NCBI GenBank assembly: GCA_964632945.1
Contig: CAZWCX010000054.1
Coordinates: 1-44,975, forward strand
Direction: 5' to 3'
From: CAZWCX01 sp964632945
Lineage (GTDB): Bacteria > Planctomycetota > MHYJ01 > WSZJ01 > CAZWCX01
DNA: 44,975 nucleotides
The notes under the pieces were generated by a model. It did not search any database, was not told the origin of the DNA, and saw only the letters and a program-made list of their open reading frames with translations. Positions 33,977 to 42,623 of the stretch are shown piece by piece. The position numbers and the translations under genes are program-made. The first letter of the stretch is position 1; the number at the start of each line of letters is the position of its first letter.

Positions 33977-35143
33977 CTACCCCCCCGACTCATACATCGG
34001 ACTCAGGGTGCGGAGCCGTTCAACACTTTCCAGGACCGCCGTGAGCGCCGCGTCGATTTCCTCCCCGGTCGTTTCCCGGCTGAGGGAGAAGCGGATCGAT
34101 CCCTGCGCCAGCTCCCGCGAGCGGCCGAGCGCCCGGAGGACGTGCGACGGCTCGGCGCTGTGCGCCGAACACGCGGAGCCGGTGGACACGCACACCCCCC
34201 GCGCATCGAGGCTGAGGAGAATGGCCTCCCCTTCGACCCCGCGAAAAGACACGTTGAGAATGTGCGGAACGCGCGGTTCGGCGCCGTTCACCACGATCTG
34301 CTCGCAGCGGTCCCGCAGACCGGCCTCCAGGCGGTCGCGCAGCTCGCGGACCCGTGCGCCGACGGCTTCGCGCTCCTGGTCCGCCCATTTCAGGGCGGCG
34401 GCGAATCCGAGGATCCCGGCGGTGTTCTCGGTTCCGGGCCGGCGCTGAAACTCGTGCTCCCCTCCGAGTGCGAGCGGGGCGAGCGGGGCGCCCTCTCTGA
34501 CGAAGAGGACCCCCACGCCCTTCGGTCCGTGAAACTTGTGGCCGCTGAGCGACACGAAATCGGCCTGCCAGTCTCGTGGTCGCACGGGGATCTTGCCCGC
34601 CGCCTGCACCGCGTCGACGTGAAAAAGCGCCCCGTGCGCGCGGACGACGGCCCCGATCTCAGCCAGCGGCTGGATCGTCCCGATTTCGTTGTTGACGGCC
34701 ATCACCGAGACGATGGTCGTTTCCGGCCGGAGCGCTTCCGCCACGGCATCGGGCGACACATGCCCGCCCGGATCCACCGCCAGACGCGTGACGGCGATTC
34801 CCTCCTGTTCCAGGCGCGCGCAGGGTTTGAGGACGGCGCTGTGCTCGATCGAGGTCGTGACGACGTGGCGGCCGCGGGCGCTCGCGCCCCGGACGGCCCC
34901 CAGGAGGGCCAGGTTGTCCGCCTCCGTGCCGCCGCCCGTGAACGTGACTTCGCGAGGCTCGCAACCGAGCCGGGCCGCGACCTCCTCCCGCGCGGCTTCC
35001 ACCGCCTTGCGGGAGGCCCGTCCCAGCGCGTGCAGACTCGACGGATTTCCGTAGAGCGAGGAGAGCGCCGGGGTCATGGCGTCGAGCACACGGGGATCGA
35101 GGCGCGTGGTGGCGGCGTTGTCGAGGTAGATTGTGCGGGCCAT
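33977..35143 (-). CDS. Cysteine desulfurase (NifS/IscS type), copy 1
   Basis: A 388-residue PLP enzyme that takes sulfur from cysteine onto an active-site Cys. Visible: YLDNAATTRLDPRVLDAM, GGTEADNLALLGA, SIEHSAVLKP, PLP Lys in SLSGHKFHGPKG and the active Cys in STGSACSAHSAEPSHVLRAL. Start at 35143 (ATG). It lies downstream of the A-type carrier and an upstream second desulfurase, with 193 nt to the carrier gene. NifS-like enzymes can also act on selenocysteine, which is of interest next to a candidate selenoprotein, but no such specificity can be read from the sequence. Confidence 0.95.
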   Translation of the reverse strand: MARTIYLDNAATTRLDPRVLDAMTPALSSLYGNPSSLHALGRASRKAVEAAREEVAARLGCEPREVTFTGGGTEADNLALLGAVRGASARGRHVVTTSIEHSAVLKPCARLEQEGIAVTRLAVDPGGHVSPDAVAEALRPETTIVSVMAVNNEIGTIQPLAEIGAVVRAHGALFHVDAVQAAGKIPVRPRDWQADFVSLSGHKFHGPKGVGVLFVREGAPLAPLALGGEHEFQRRPGTENTAGILGFAAALKWADQEREAVGARVRELRDRLEAGLRDRCEQIVVNGAEPRVPHILNVSFRGVEGEAILLSLDARGVCVSTGSACSAHSAEPSHVLRALGRSRELAQGSIRFSLSRETTGEEIDAALTAVLESVERLRTLSPMYESGG

Positions 35144-35336
35144 CGGTTCGGAGTCTCCGGAGGAGGGGGCGCGGGCGGCGCGGAACCCGGTGACGGTGGG
35201 GGGGGAGGGTCCCTCGCGCGGGCGCCGCGAGCCTGCGCCCCCGGGGCGCCGCCCGGGCGTCGCGAAGAGAACGTTCGCTCCGGCCGGGGACACGGCGGGC
35301 GCGCCGGTCCCCGGTCCGCCAGCCGGCCGCGGCGAC

Positions 35337-35669
35337 CTACACCGAGAAAGAGCTCCCGCAGCCGCAACTGCGCGGCGAATTCGGGTTGTTGAACACGAAG
35401 CCGCGGCCGTTGATGTTGTCGTTGAAGTCGACGGTCATCCCCTGCAGATACAGGTAACTCTTGCCGTCGCAGACGACCTTGAGACCTTCGTGCTCGAACA
35501 CCTTGTCCGTGTCTCCGGGAGCGGCCATATCCAAGCCCATCATGTAGGAGAAGCCCGAACATCCGCCGCCCTGGACCCCCAGGCGCAGAACGGTCTGTTC
35601 CGTAGGGAGCTTCTGCTCGTCCATGATTTTCTTGACCTCGGAAACCGCCCGGGTCGTGAGGGTGATCAT
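35337..35669 (-). CDS. A-type Fe-S carrier (IscA/ErpA/HesB family)
   Basis: A 110-residue protein with the three conserved cysteines of the family: Cys37 (GGGCSGF), Cys102 and Cys104 (SCGCGSSF). It accepts and transfers Fe-S clusters. GAGGAGGAATCG lies before the ATG. It is placed between two cysteine desulfurase genes, which points to an Fe-S assembly cluster; no IscU/NifU/SufB-type scaffold is in this window. Confidence 0.95.
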   Translation of the reverse strand: MITLTTRAVSEVKKIMDEQKLPTEQTVLRLGVQGGGCSGFSYMMGLDMAAPGDTDKVFEHEGLKVVCDGKSYLYLQGMTVDFNDNINGRGFVFNNPNSPRSCGCGSSFSV

Positions 35670-35758
35670 CGATTCCTCCTCGATAAAAAGTCCGCCCGCA
35701 TCTCAGGCGGCGCAGGATCCTTCCGGGTGGCGCGGTTCGCGCGCCGTCGGGAAGGACC

Positions 35759-36952
35759 CTAAGCCGTCGCGCGTCGCGCCCGGCGCGCGCGCAATTCCTT
35801 CACGGCCTCCACCACCTGGTCCGCCGCGTAGTCGATTTCCTCTTCCGTGGTGTGCCGGCCGACGCCGAACCGCAGCGACGCGCGCGCCAACGCGTCTTCG
35901 ACGCCCATCGCGCGCAACACGTGCGACGGTTCGACCGTGGCCGAGCTGCACGCCGCGCCCGTGGAAACCGCCACGTCGGAGAGGGCGCGCACGAGCGACT
36001 CTCCTTCGATCCCCTCGAAGGACAGATTCGCATTGTTGGGCAGCCGATCGGTCGGATGGCCGTTCCTCACCACGCCGTCGAGCCGCCCCGTCACGATCGA
36101 TTCGAGCCGGTCCCGCAGCCGGGTCATCCGGTCGACTTCCTCCGCTTGTGCGTGGCGCGCAATCTCCACCGCCGCCCCGAAACCCACGATCCCCGGGACG
36201 TTCAGCGTGCCGGAGCGGAGCCCGCGTTCGTGGCCGCCCCCCTCCAGCATCGGGGCCAGCCGCACGGCGCGCCCCCGACGCCGGACGAAGAGCGCGCCCA
36301 CCCCCTTCGGCCCGTACAGCTTGTGCGCCGACATCGACAGCAGGTCGACACCGAGGTCGTCCACCGAGACGGGCAGGCGACCCAGCGCCTGGACCGCGTC
36401 CGTGTGGACGAGTGCGCCGCGCGCGCGCGCGATCGCGGCGATCTCCGCCACCGGATTGATCGTGCCGACTTCATTGTTGGCGAGCATGACGGACACCAGT
36501 ACCGTATCGTCCCGCACCGCATCCCGCACCCGCGCCGGATCCAGGCGACCGTGCCCATCGACCGGGAGGACCGTCACGTCCCAGCCGGTGCGGGCCAACC
36601 GCTCCACGGGATCCAGTACCGAACGGTGCTCCGCCGCGCTGGTCACCACGTGGCGACCCCGATCCGCATACATCTCCATCGCACCGCGCAGGGCGAGGTT
36701 GTTCGCCTCCGTGGCGCCGCTCGTGAAAATCACTTCGCGGAGGTCCGCACCGATCCAGCCGGCGATCGTCGCCCGCGCCTCGTCGACCGACTGCGCCGCG
36801 CTCCATCCGAACGCGTGCGAGCGACTGGCGGCGTTGCCGTACACTTCCGTGAAAAAGGGCAACATTCGGTCCAGCACGCGAGAATCCACGGGCGTGGTGG
36901 CATGGTGATCCAGGTAGATCGGAAGTTTCAACCCCAAGCAGAGTTCCTCCAT
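35759..36952 (-). CDS. Cysteine desulfurase (NifS/IscS type), copy 2
   Basis: A 397-residue PLP enzyme. YLDHHATTPVDSRVLDRM, GNAASRSHAFGW, SGATEANNLALRG, PLP Lys in SMSAHKLYGPKG and active Cys in STGAACSSATVEPSHVL are characteristic. It is clearly diverged from copy 1. The start is ambiguous: ATG 36952 fits the family, while ATG 37003 adds 17 residues. A GGGGGAAATCCCCC stem (about 36960-36975) lies between them. It heads the order desulfurase, A-type carrier, desulfurase. Confidence 0.94.
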   Translation of the reverse strand: MEELCLGLKLPIYLDHHATTPVDSRVLDRMLPFFTEVYGNAASRSHAFGWSAAQSVDEARATIAGWIGADLREVIFTSGATEANNLALRGAMEMYADRGRHVVTSAAEHRSVLDPVERLARTGWDVTVLPVDGHGRLDPARVRDAVRDDTVLVSVMLANNEVGTINPVAEIAAIARARGALVHTDAVQALGRLPVSVDDLGVDLLSMSAHKLYGPKGVGALFVRRRGRAVRLAPMLEGGGHERGLRSGTLNVPGIVGFGAAVEIARHAQAEEVDRMTRLRDRLESIVTGRLDGVVRNGHPTDRLPNNANLSFEGIEGESLVRALSDVAVSTGAACSSATVEPSHVLRAMGVEDALARASLRFGVGRHTTEEEIDYAADQVVEAVKELRARRARRATA

Positions 36953-37355
36953 GACGGAATGGGGGATTTCCCCCACCTCCTCGGCCTGCCCCGCGGCGTT
37001 CATCCTAACACCCCCGCGCGGGGACCGCAAGGGACGTTCATCACGCCTCGCGGGGCCTCGAGCAGGGTGGCGGGGGACCGGCGAGACCCCGCCAGTGGGC
37101 ATGGACGTCGGACGAGGTCTGTGGACCCGCTCCGGCGCGGGTCTACCCCGGAGTCCTCGCGAACCGCTTCGCGGTTCGCAAACCATCCGGCTCCGGCCGG
37201 GCCATGAAGGCCGTCCGGAACACGAGCGCCTCGCCCAGCGTGCGACCCCGTGGGTCGCACGACGGTCGCCCCGCGGTCCCGGCTCTCGACGCAGCCAGGA
37301 GCCCGCGAGCGGATTCTTCGTGATGCCGCGAAGGCGGCTTCCGGAGTCATCCGGG
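36953..37355. other. Hairpin-rich intergenic region (about 400 nt)
   Basis: No gene is visible. Successive perfect stems are GGCGGGG/CCCCGCC (37069-37075 with 37087-37093), GACCCGC/GCGGGTC (37124-37143), GCGAACCGC-TTC-GCGGTTCGC (37159-37179) and CGTGCGACCC-CGT-GGGTCGCACG (37239-37261, 10 bp). None is followed by a T-run. The cluster could be dispersed palindromic repeats, a structured RNA, or the terminator zone of the receiver genes that end at 37356 upstream on the minus strand. Confidence 0.5.
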
Positions 37356-38012
37356 CTAGGCGAGAGGAGAATCGCCGGACGAGTGCTGGCTCTGCTGCGT
37401 AGGCGGATCCTCGGCGTGTCCGGTCGCACCGGCGCACTGGTCGCAAGTGGACCAACTGAGCTCGAGATCGGTTCGCTGCACCAGAAACCGGTCGATCTCG
37501 TGCCAGTAGGAGCGGTCATCCCGGACTCGCTTGCAATACGAGCAGATCGGCAGGATCCCCTGCAACTTGTTCACGGTTTCCAGGGCCGCCTCCACTTCGC
37601 GCGTCCGCGCCTGCAAATCCCGGTGAAGCAGCGCATAGCGGGCGCCGACCTGAAGCCGCGCGCGCAGTTCCTCGGGATCCGCCGTCTTGCTCACAAAGTC
37701 GTTGGCGCCCGCTTCGAGACCCGCCACCAGGTCTTCGGAGGACTCGCGGCTCGTGTAGAGGATCAGGTAGGCGGTGCGAAGCGATGCGTGCGCCCGAATC
37801 CGCCGGCAGAGTTCGGGCCCGTCCATGTCCGGAAGCGTCCAGTCCAGGACAACGAGAGTGGGCGCATCACGATCGCCCAGGCTGGCATAGGCCTGCTCCG
37901 CGCTTTCCACGGCCAGGACCTCGTAGCCCCACTTGTCGAGCCGCCTCTGCAGGGCGATTCGCTGAACCGGGACATCGTCCACGACCAGGACCCGAACGGG
38001 GCAAGCGTCCAT
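37356..38012 (-). CDS. Receiver protein with C-terminal Cys4 zinc-ribbon-like domain
   Basis: A 218-residue response regulator-like protein. The receiver covers about 1-125: VVDD at 10-13, phospho-acceptor Asp57 (LDWTLPDMDG), and Lys in FVSKTAD. A coil (LLHRDLQARTREVEAALETV) joins it to LPICSYCKRVRDDRSYW, with a second pair in STCDQC, the Cys4 motif often found after PAS or receiver domains in delta-proteobacterial and planctomycete proteins. There is no DNA-binding domain, so the output is likely protein interaction. It is a paralogue of the next gene, whose stop lies 7 nt away. Confidence 0.9.
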   Translation of the reverse strand: MDACPVRVLVVDDVPVQRIALQRRLDKWGYEVLAVESAEQAYASLGDRDAPTLVVLDWTLPDMDGPELCRRIRAHASLRTAYLILYTSRESSEDLVAGLEAGANDFVSKTADPEELRARLQVGARYALLHRDLQARTREVEAALETVNKLQGILPICSYCKRVRDDRSYWHEIDRFLVQRTDLELSWSTCDQCAGATGHAEDPPTQQSQHSSGDSPLA

Positions 38013-38019
38013 CGCGGGG

Positions 38020-38649
38020 CTACTCCGAATCCTGGCGCATCTTCTGACGCAACTGTTCGATCTGCGGACGGATGACCGTTTCGTAGCAGGCCGGGCAGAT
38101 GCCATGGGTGAACGAAACCTCGGCGTGCTGACGCATGTATTGCTCGACCTCGCCCCAGTAGTCGCGGTTGTCGCGGATGCGTTTGCAGTTCCTGCAGATC
38201 GGCAGCAGGCCGCGCAACCGCTTCAGCCGGGCGAGAGCCTCCTGGCGCTCGGCCAGGACCCGGAACATGGCGGCCTGCAGATCGAGTACGCGCACGCCGA
38301 CGGAGAGCCGGGCGCGCAACACCTCCGAGACGAACGGCTTGGCGACGTAGTCATCCGCTCCGGCATCCAGGACTTCGACCAGGGCGGTGGTGAAGTCCCG
38401 GGCGGTGAGAACGACGACGTACGGGCGGGGGTGAAGTTTCGCATCCCGCAGGCGTCGGCAGAGTTCCGGCGCCTCCAGCCCGGGCATGACCCAGTCGATC
38501 AGGCAGAGGAGGGGCGCGTCCGGCTTCTGCAACTCCGCCCAGGCCTGCGTCCCATCCACGACGACCACGGGATCGAATCCCCAACCGCCCAGGGCGGCTC
38601 CCAGCATGTGCCGGGAGACCGCATCGTCGTCGGCCAAGAGGACGCGCAT
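38020..38649 (-). CDS. Receiver protein with C-terminal Cys4 zinc-ribbon-like domain (paralogue)
   Basis: A 209-residue protein with the same layout: ADDD at 6-9, Asp52 (IDWVMPGLE), Lys in YVAKPFVSEV, a coiled helix (FRVLAERQEALARLKRL), then LPICRNCKRIRDNRDYW and the second Cys pair in HGICPAC. The pair with the downstream gene looks like a local duplication; both are on the minus strand and probably one transcript. The signal donor is not in the window next to them; the hybrid kinase at 3978 is far away. Confidence 0.9.
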   Translation of the reverse strand: MRVLLADDDAVSRHMLGAALGGWGFDPVVVVDGTQAWAELQKPDAPLLCLIDWVMPGLEAPELCRRLRDAKLHPRPYVVVLTARDFTTALVEVLDAGADDYVAKPFVSEVLRARLSVGVRVLDLQAAMFRVLAERQEALARLKRLRGLLPICRNCKRIRDNRDYWGEVEQYMRQHAEVSFTHGICPACYETVIRPQIEQLRQKMRQDSE

Positions 38650-38955
38650 ACCGCGGAGGGCTCCGATGGAATGTTGTCAGCGTAGCATCGGCTCGAGGTC
38701 CCGCGCAAGCCCCAGGACGGGGCATGAGCCGCTGGCCCGGCAAGATTCATGAAGTCGGCTTCGCGGCTTCACGAGGAATCCGTCGGGAATCCGTCCACCG
38801 GCCGCCGAGCCGAGTGCGCAGCAAGGCCGGTGGAGCGCCCGGCATGCGGCACGCCGTGTCGCCCGCCGGGCGAGGCGGTCCTGCTCCGCCCGGCGCGTCG
38901 GGCCCGGCGCGGCCGGAATCGGCGCGAACGGCGAGGCCGTTCGTGGAAACCCGCG
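38650..38955. other. Intergenic region with paired hairpins
   Basis: About 300 nt without a gene. TGAAGTCG/CGGCTTCA (38750-38771, one wobble) and CGAACGGC-GAG-GCCGTTCG (38925-38943) are strong stems. Further arms CACCGGCC/GGCCGGTG and GCCGGGCG/CGCCCGGC lie between. The last stem is 13 nt downstream of the stop of the Usp gene and may end its transcript. Confidence 0.45.
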
Positions 38956-39867
38956 CTAGAACTTTCCCCACCACGATCGGACGCCGGAGGGACCGGGCGC
39001 GCGCGCCAGCGTGTCCCCGAACGATTGGGGTTTCCCGGCACGCTTCGCGGTCGCTTGCGGCGCGCGGGACAGCCGGCGGGCAAACGGTTGCGAGCGGAGG
39101 ATCAGGGTCGCCGTCGAACAGCGACCCAGGACCGACTCGGCGACGCTGCCGAATGCGGCGCGGGACAGTCCCGTCCGTCCGTGTGTCGTCATCGCCACGA
39201 GCGGGATCTTCTGGGCCTCCGCCAGGCTCAGGATCTGTTCCGCGGGGTCCCCCGTGCGGATCGCCGTGCTGGTCACGATCCCCTTCCGCTCCAGCCGCGC
39301 GCGCGCCGTCTCCAGCAGCCGTGATGCCTTGTTGTCGCTCGTGCCCTCGTCACAGACGTGCAGGAGGGTCACACGCGCCTCCGTGGTTTCGCAGATGCGC
39401 TGGACGATGGGCAGGATGCGAAGCGAATTGCGGGACGCGTCGAGCGGGATCAGGATCTTGCGGATCCGCTCGCATCGGCTGTCGGGACGCGCGACGAGCA
39501 CCGGCATCGGTGCACGCCGAAGCACGGCCTGCGCGGTGCTGCCGAAGGTGAACCGGCGCAGCCCGCGTTTTCCGCCGGTCGTCAGCGCGATCATCCCGCA
39601 ACGATGCGCCAGCGCGGCGTGCAAGATCCCTTTCACCGGATTCCCGGTCGCGATCCGGATCTCGATGGAATCGAATCGACCCTCCCACGCGGCCCGCAGG
39701 CGGCCGAGCTCGCCCTCCGCGCGCGCGAGCGCCGCCTTCCCCTTGCGCCGGAGGACGTGCAGCAGGACCACACGCGCCGGCCACGGCTTGACCAGCATCT
39801 CGACGTGCTCCAGAATCCGTTCGGATTCCTTCGTGCCGTCGATCGGAACCAGGATACCTCCGCTCAT
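38956..39867 (-). CDS. Universal stress protein, two Usp domains (copy 1)
   Basis: A 303-residue tandem Usp protein. Each domain begins with a strand plus D (ILVPIDGT and KILIPLDAS) and ends with the ATP-binding G-x2-G-x9-G-(S/T) loop, TTGGKRGLRRFTFGSTAQ and TTHGRTGLSRAAFGSVAE. A basic tail of ~45 residues follows. The start at 39867 has GGGAGGAACG upstream. Such proteins bind ATP and respond to starvation or oxygen stress. It is adjacent to a second Usp gene in the same direction; a perfect GC stem lies between them. Confidence 0.94.
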   Translation of the reverse strand: MSGGILVPIDGTKESERILEHVEMLVKPWPARVVLLHVLRRKGKAALARAEGELGRLRAAWEGRFDSIEIRIATGNPVKGILHAALAHRCGMIALTTGGKRGLRRFTFGSTAQAVLRRAPMPVLVARPDSRCERIRKILIPLDASRNSLRILPIVQRICETTEARVTLLHVCDEGTSDNKASRLLETARARLERKGIVTSTAIRTGDPAEQILSLAEAQKIPLVAMTTHGRTGLSRAAFGSVAESVLGRCSTATLILRSQPFARRLSRAPQATAKRAGKPQSFGDTLARAPGPSGVRSWWGKF

Positions 39868-39922
39868 GACGTTCCTCCCTCGCGGATTCGAGCCGCGTCG
39901 TCTCTCCATTCTTGTCGTCCGC

Positions 39923-39944
39923 GTCCCCCCGGGCGGGGGGGGAC
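39923..39944. other. GC hairpin between the two Usp genes
   Basis: GTCCCCCC, loop GGGCGG, GGGGGGAC: a perfect 8-bp stem located 26 nt after the stop of the upstream Usp gene (39970) and 56 nt before the start of the downstream one. There is no T-run, so it is more likely an mRNA stabiliser or weak terminator. Confidence 0.45.
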
Positions 39945-39969
39945 ACCTCCCGAATCGCGGACCGCCCGG

Positions 39970-40839
39970 TCACGCGCCCGAACGCAGGAGCAGAATCGGA
40001 TACCGGATCTGCCGCAGCACCTTCTCGGCAACCGAACCGTAGGTCCACCGCGAGATCCCCGACCGCCCATGCGTGGTCATGGCGATCAGGTCGCAGCCGC
40101 CCGCCTCCGAAGCTCGCAGGATTTCATCCGCAGGGTCGCCGGCGCTGGTGGCGGATTCCGCCCTCAGTCCGGCCTTGGCCAGCGTGGCACGGTAACCTTC
40201 CAGCACGGGAAGCGCTTCCTGTGCGGTGTAGCGCTTGAGGAGCAACGGATCGACGCCCGGCGCCTGCGGCATGGGGGCGACATAGTACAGCAGGACCGAC
40301 GAGGTGTAGTTCCGGGCAATCTCCAACACCAGCGGCAGGATCGCGGCCGCCCGGTCGGAGCCGTCCATGGCGACCAGGATCCTCTTGAACCGCTGTTCCG
40401 GATCGCCGGTGGCCGCCTTGGTCGCCGCGTGTGGATTCAGCGCCAGCACCGGGAACGTCGATCCCTGCAGGACACGCTCGCAGACGCTGCCGCGGACGAA
40501 CCGCTCGACGCCCGTGCGCCCGTGCGTCGACATCGCCACCAGGGAAGGGGACCAGCCCATCGCCACCTTCAGGATCTCCGCCGCCGGGTCCGTGCCGCTG
40601 GCAAACTCGCTGTGAACCCGAACCCCCTCCGTCGTCAGTTTCTCCCGCAGCCGGTCCATGTGCAGGTGGGCCTGTCGCACCTCCTCTTGCCAGGTTTCGG
40701 TCGCCAGAATCCCGGGTTCCGGCAGGACTCGGAGCAGGCGGACTTCGGCATCGCTGCGACGAAGAATCCGCTTCACCTGGACCAGGATCTCGTCGGAGAG
40801 GAGGGATCCGTCCAGGGGACATAGAATTCGCGTGATCAT
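39970..40839 (-). CDS. Universal stress protein, two Usp domains (copy 2)
   Basis: A 289-residue tandem Usp protein. Domain 1 starts ITRILCPLDGSLLS and ends STHGRTGVERFVRGSVCE; domain 2 starts FKRILVAMDGSDRA and ends TTHGRSGISRWTYGSVAE. Both ATP-loop signatures are intact. GGAGGTAA precedes the ATG at 40839. It is the upstream gene of the pair, so both may be co-transcribed. The function is probably stress survival, as for the family. Confidence 0.94.
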   Translation of the reverse strand: MITRILCPLDGSLLSDEILVQVKRILRRSDAEVRLLRVLPEPGILATETWQEEVRQAHLHMDRLREKLTTEGVRVHSEFASGTDPAAEILKVAMGWSPSLVAMSTHGRTGVERFVRGSVCERVLQGSTFPVLALNPHAATKAATGDPEQRFKRILVAMDGSDRAAAILPLVLEIARNYTSSVLLYYVAPMPQAPGVDPLLLKRYTAQEALPVLEGYRATLAKAGLRAESATSAGDPADEILRASEAGGCDLIAMTTHGRSGISRWTYGSVAEKVLRQIRYPILLLRSGA

Positions 40840-41295
40840 GGGCTTACCTCCGACAGAGCCGCTTTCACAGGACCACGCGATTCTTCCGCAACTTCCGAGC
40901 CGCACTCTCGAAGAGTGAAGGATTCGCCCGCATCCCCCGACCATCGGGGCTCTTCGCAGCCGCCGCGCCGCCTCCGGGACTCGCACGCGGAAATGAGAGG
41001 GGATTCCTTCCCGAAGAAGGGGACTTTTGCCCGGGGTGTGCTCGAGGGGTCGCCCGAGTTCCCGCAAGGGGTTGGGAGGAGGGGAACCTGCGTCCCCCAG
41101 ATTCGGCGAACTCCGCCGGTCCGCCCGACGGCAAATTATCCCCATCGCCGGGGGCGTTCGTCACTTTCGTGCGATGGTTCCATGGATCTGTGGGCCGGGG
41201 GACGGGGGCGCCCGCGCGGGTCGCTTGACCGCGAAAAAACCCCGTGTGACCGTCGTGGGCACCCGGGACCGTTTCGTCCGAGGTACACGCGTCGC
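40840..41295. other. Intergenic region between divergent genes (about 455 nt)
   Basis: No gene with a convincing start is visible. Small stems CACTCT-CGA-AGAGTG (40903-40917) and CCCCGA-CCA-TCGGGG (40935-40949) are present. It should hold the promoter for the Usp pair (minus) and for the broken gene at 41296 (plus), but I see no clear -35/-10 pair. Confidence 0.35.
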
Positions 41296-41548
41296 ATGTC
41301 CCAGCCGCTCTGGCCCATGCTCGGTCGTCTCGCCGTCGCGCGGGGGCTTCTCACCCAGACCCACCTCGAGGAGGCGCTGCAGGTACAGGCGAGGAACTCG
41401 GCACCACCGCCCCTCGGCGTGGTGCTGGCCGAACAAAGACGCGTGGCGATCGGGTGCGCGCCTCATTCGCGAGAAGGCGGCGATGCCGGAGCAGGTGAAC
41501 CGGGCATTGCGCGAGCGGGAGCGGCGTCTGGGAGCGGCGACATCCTGA
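41296..41548 (+). pseudogene. Frame-broken small GspE-N-like protein
   Basis: The ATG frame gives MLGRLAVARGLLTQTHLEEA and PPLGVVLAEQ, which match the N-terminal GspE/PilB-type domain (x-L-x-x-RGLLT-x-x-x-L-x-x-A). About 41430-41465 this similarity shifts to the next frame, which supplies ARLIREKAAMPEQVNRALRE and a stop at 41546-41548. Joining the frames gives a protein of about 83 residues with the full pattern of this helical domain. A one-base error or mutation is likely. The remainder of the first frame runs on without similarity. As an isolated domain its role is unknown. Confidence 0.5.
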
Positions 41549-41740
41549 GGACGATTGGGGGAGAATCGGGTCGGGATGCACGCCGCGAGTCCCGAGCGGT
41601 TGGGCGGGTGGCTCGCGTGTGCCCGGTGCGCCGGCCGAATCCGCACCCTGGCCGGGGGAGTCCGGCGGGCCACGAATTCGAGCGCCCAAGGCGGAGTCGT
41701 GTGGTACGCTGCGGCGATCGTCCCTTGGCGGAGAGAAAGC

Positions 41741-42589
41741 ATGCGGAAAGAGGCCATCCAACTCGGACTGATCGCCGCGCTGCTGATCACCCAGGGCGCG
41801 TGCCTGGTTCTGCTCCTGCGCCGCTCCGCCGCCGCCGCCGCGCCGGCGGCAACGCCCGCGGACGTCGAACGGCCGCGCGCGCCGACAGGAACGTCGACTC
41901 CGATCCCTGCCCCGGCCCACGCGGTTCTGGACGACCGGATGACCGCCATCGAGGCGCACCTGGCGCAACTCTCGCGTGACGTGCGCACCCTTGCGGAGCG
42001 ATCGTCCGAGCCTTCCCCGGCGCCGGAAGCGAGGTCGGTCGACGCGCACCCCCGCGGGGATGCGCCGGGCGAAATCGTCGAGGCGGAGAAGTCGGGATCC
42101 GCGTCGAAGGTCGATCGCCTCCTGGCCGCCAACCGGCGGGTGAAGGAATTCTGGAACGATCTCTCCGGATTGGCGCAGATCCGCCAGAGCGTCCCCGAAT
42201 CCGAGTACCTCGATGTGCTCCTTCAGGGCACGTCCGAACTCCTCCACCTGGACGGAGACCGTCGCGCTCAGTGCGAGGAGTTGCTCCGCCGGAAGCTGAC
42301 CGAATACGACACCCTGCAGTCGGACATGCAGCAGACGGTTCGCGAACGGTTCCCGAAGACCGCATTTTCCGACAACAAGGCCGATTCGCAGCGGGTGATG
42401 GAGGACTACAAGGGATTCATGGGGCGACATGCGACCGCTCTTCAACGGGTGTTCGAGGAAACGCGATCGGGACTCACGCGGATTCTGGACGGGGAAGACT
42501 ATACGCATCGGTCCTTCCTCGGTCAGGTCGAGATCTGGTTCAAGACGGCGGGCGGGCAGGGCCAGCGGACTTGGGTGGAAGGGAAGTGA
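41741..42589 (+). CDS. Membrane-anchored protein of unknown function
   Basis: A 282-residue protein. GGAGAG sits just before the ATG. Residues 7-27 form a membrane anchor (LGLIAALLITQGACLVLLL), followed by a Pro/Ala/Thr-rich stretch and a short heptad-like helix (RMTAIEAHLAQLSRDVRTLA). The C-terminal ~160 residues look helical and charged (EYLDVLLQGTSELLHLDGD). No known motif. It is the first of a likely three-gene plus-strand run; the next gene starts 34 nt downstream. Confidence 0.75.
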   Translation: MRKEAIQLGLIAALLITQGACLVLLLRRSAAAAAPAATPADVERPRAPTGTSTPIPAPAHAVLDDRMTAIEAHLAQLSRDVRTLAERSSEPSPAPEARSVDAHPRGDAPGEIVEAEKSGSASKVDRLLAANRRVKEFWNDLSGLAQIRQSVPESEYLDVLLQGTSELLHLDGDRRAQCEELLRRKLTEYDTLQSDMQQTVRERFPKTAFSDNKADSQRVMEDYKGFMGRHATALQRVFEETRSGLTRILDGEDYTHRSFLGQVEIWFKTAGGQGQRTWVEGK

Positions 42590-42623
42590 CCCGCAGGGCC
42601 GGGCGACAGGGGAGAGCGCATAG

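Noticed and set aside
39880..39900. CGCGG-CTCGAAT-CCGCG on the minus strand resembling a T-arm before the Usp gene
   Set aside because: The loop lacks the standard first T, no acceptor stem follows, and the bases overlap the Shine-Dalgarno area of the Usp gene.
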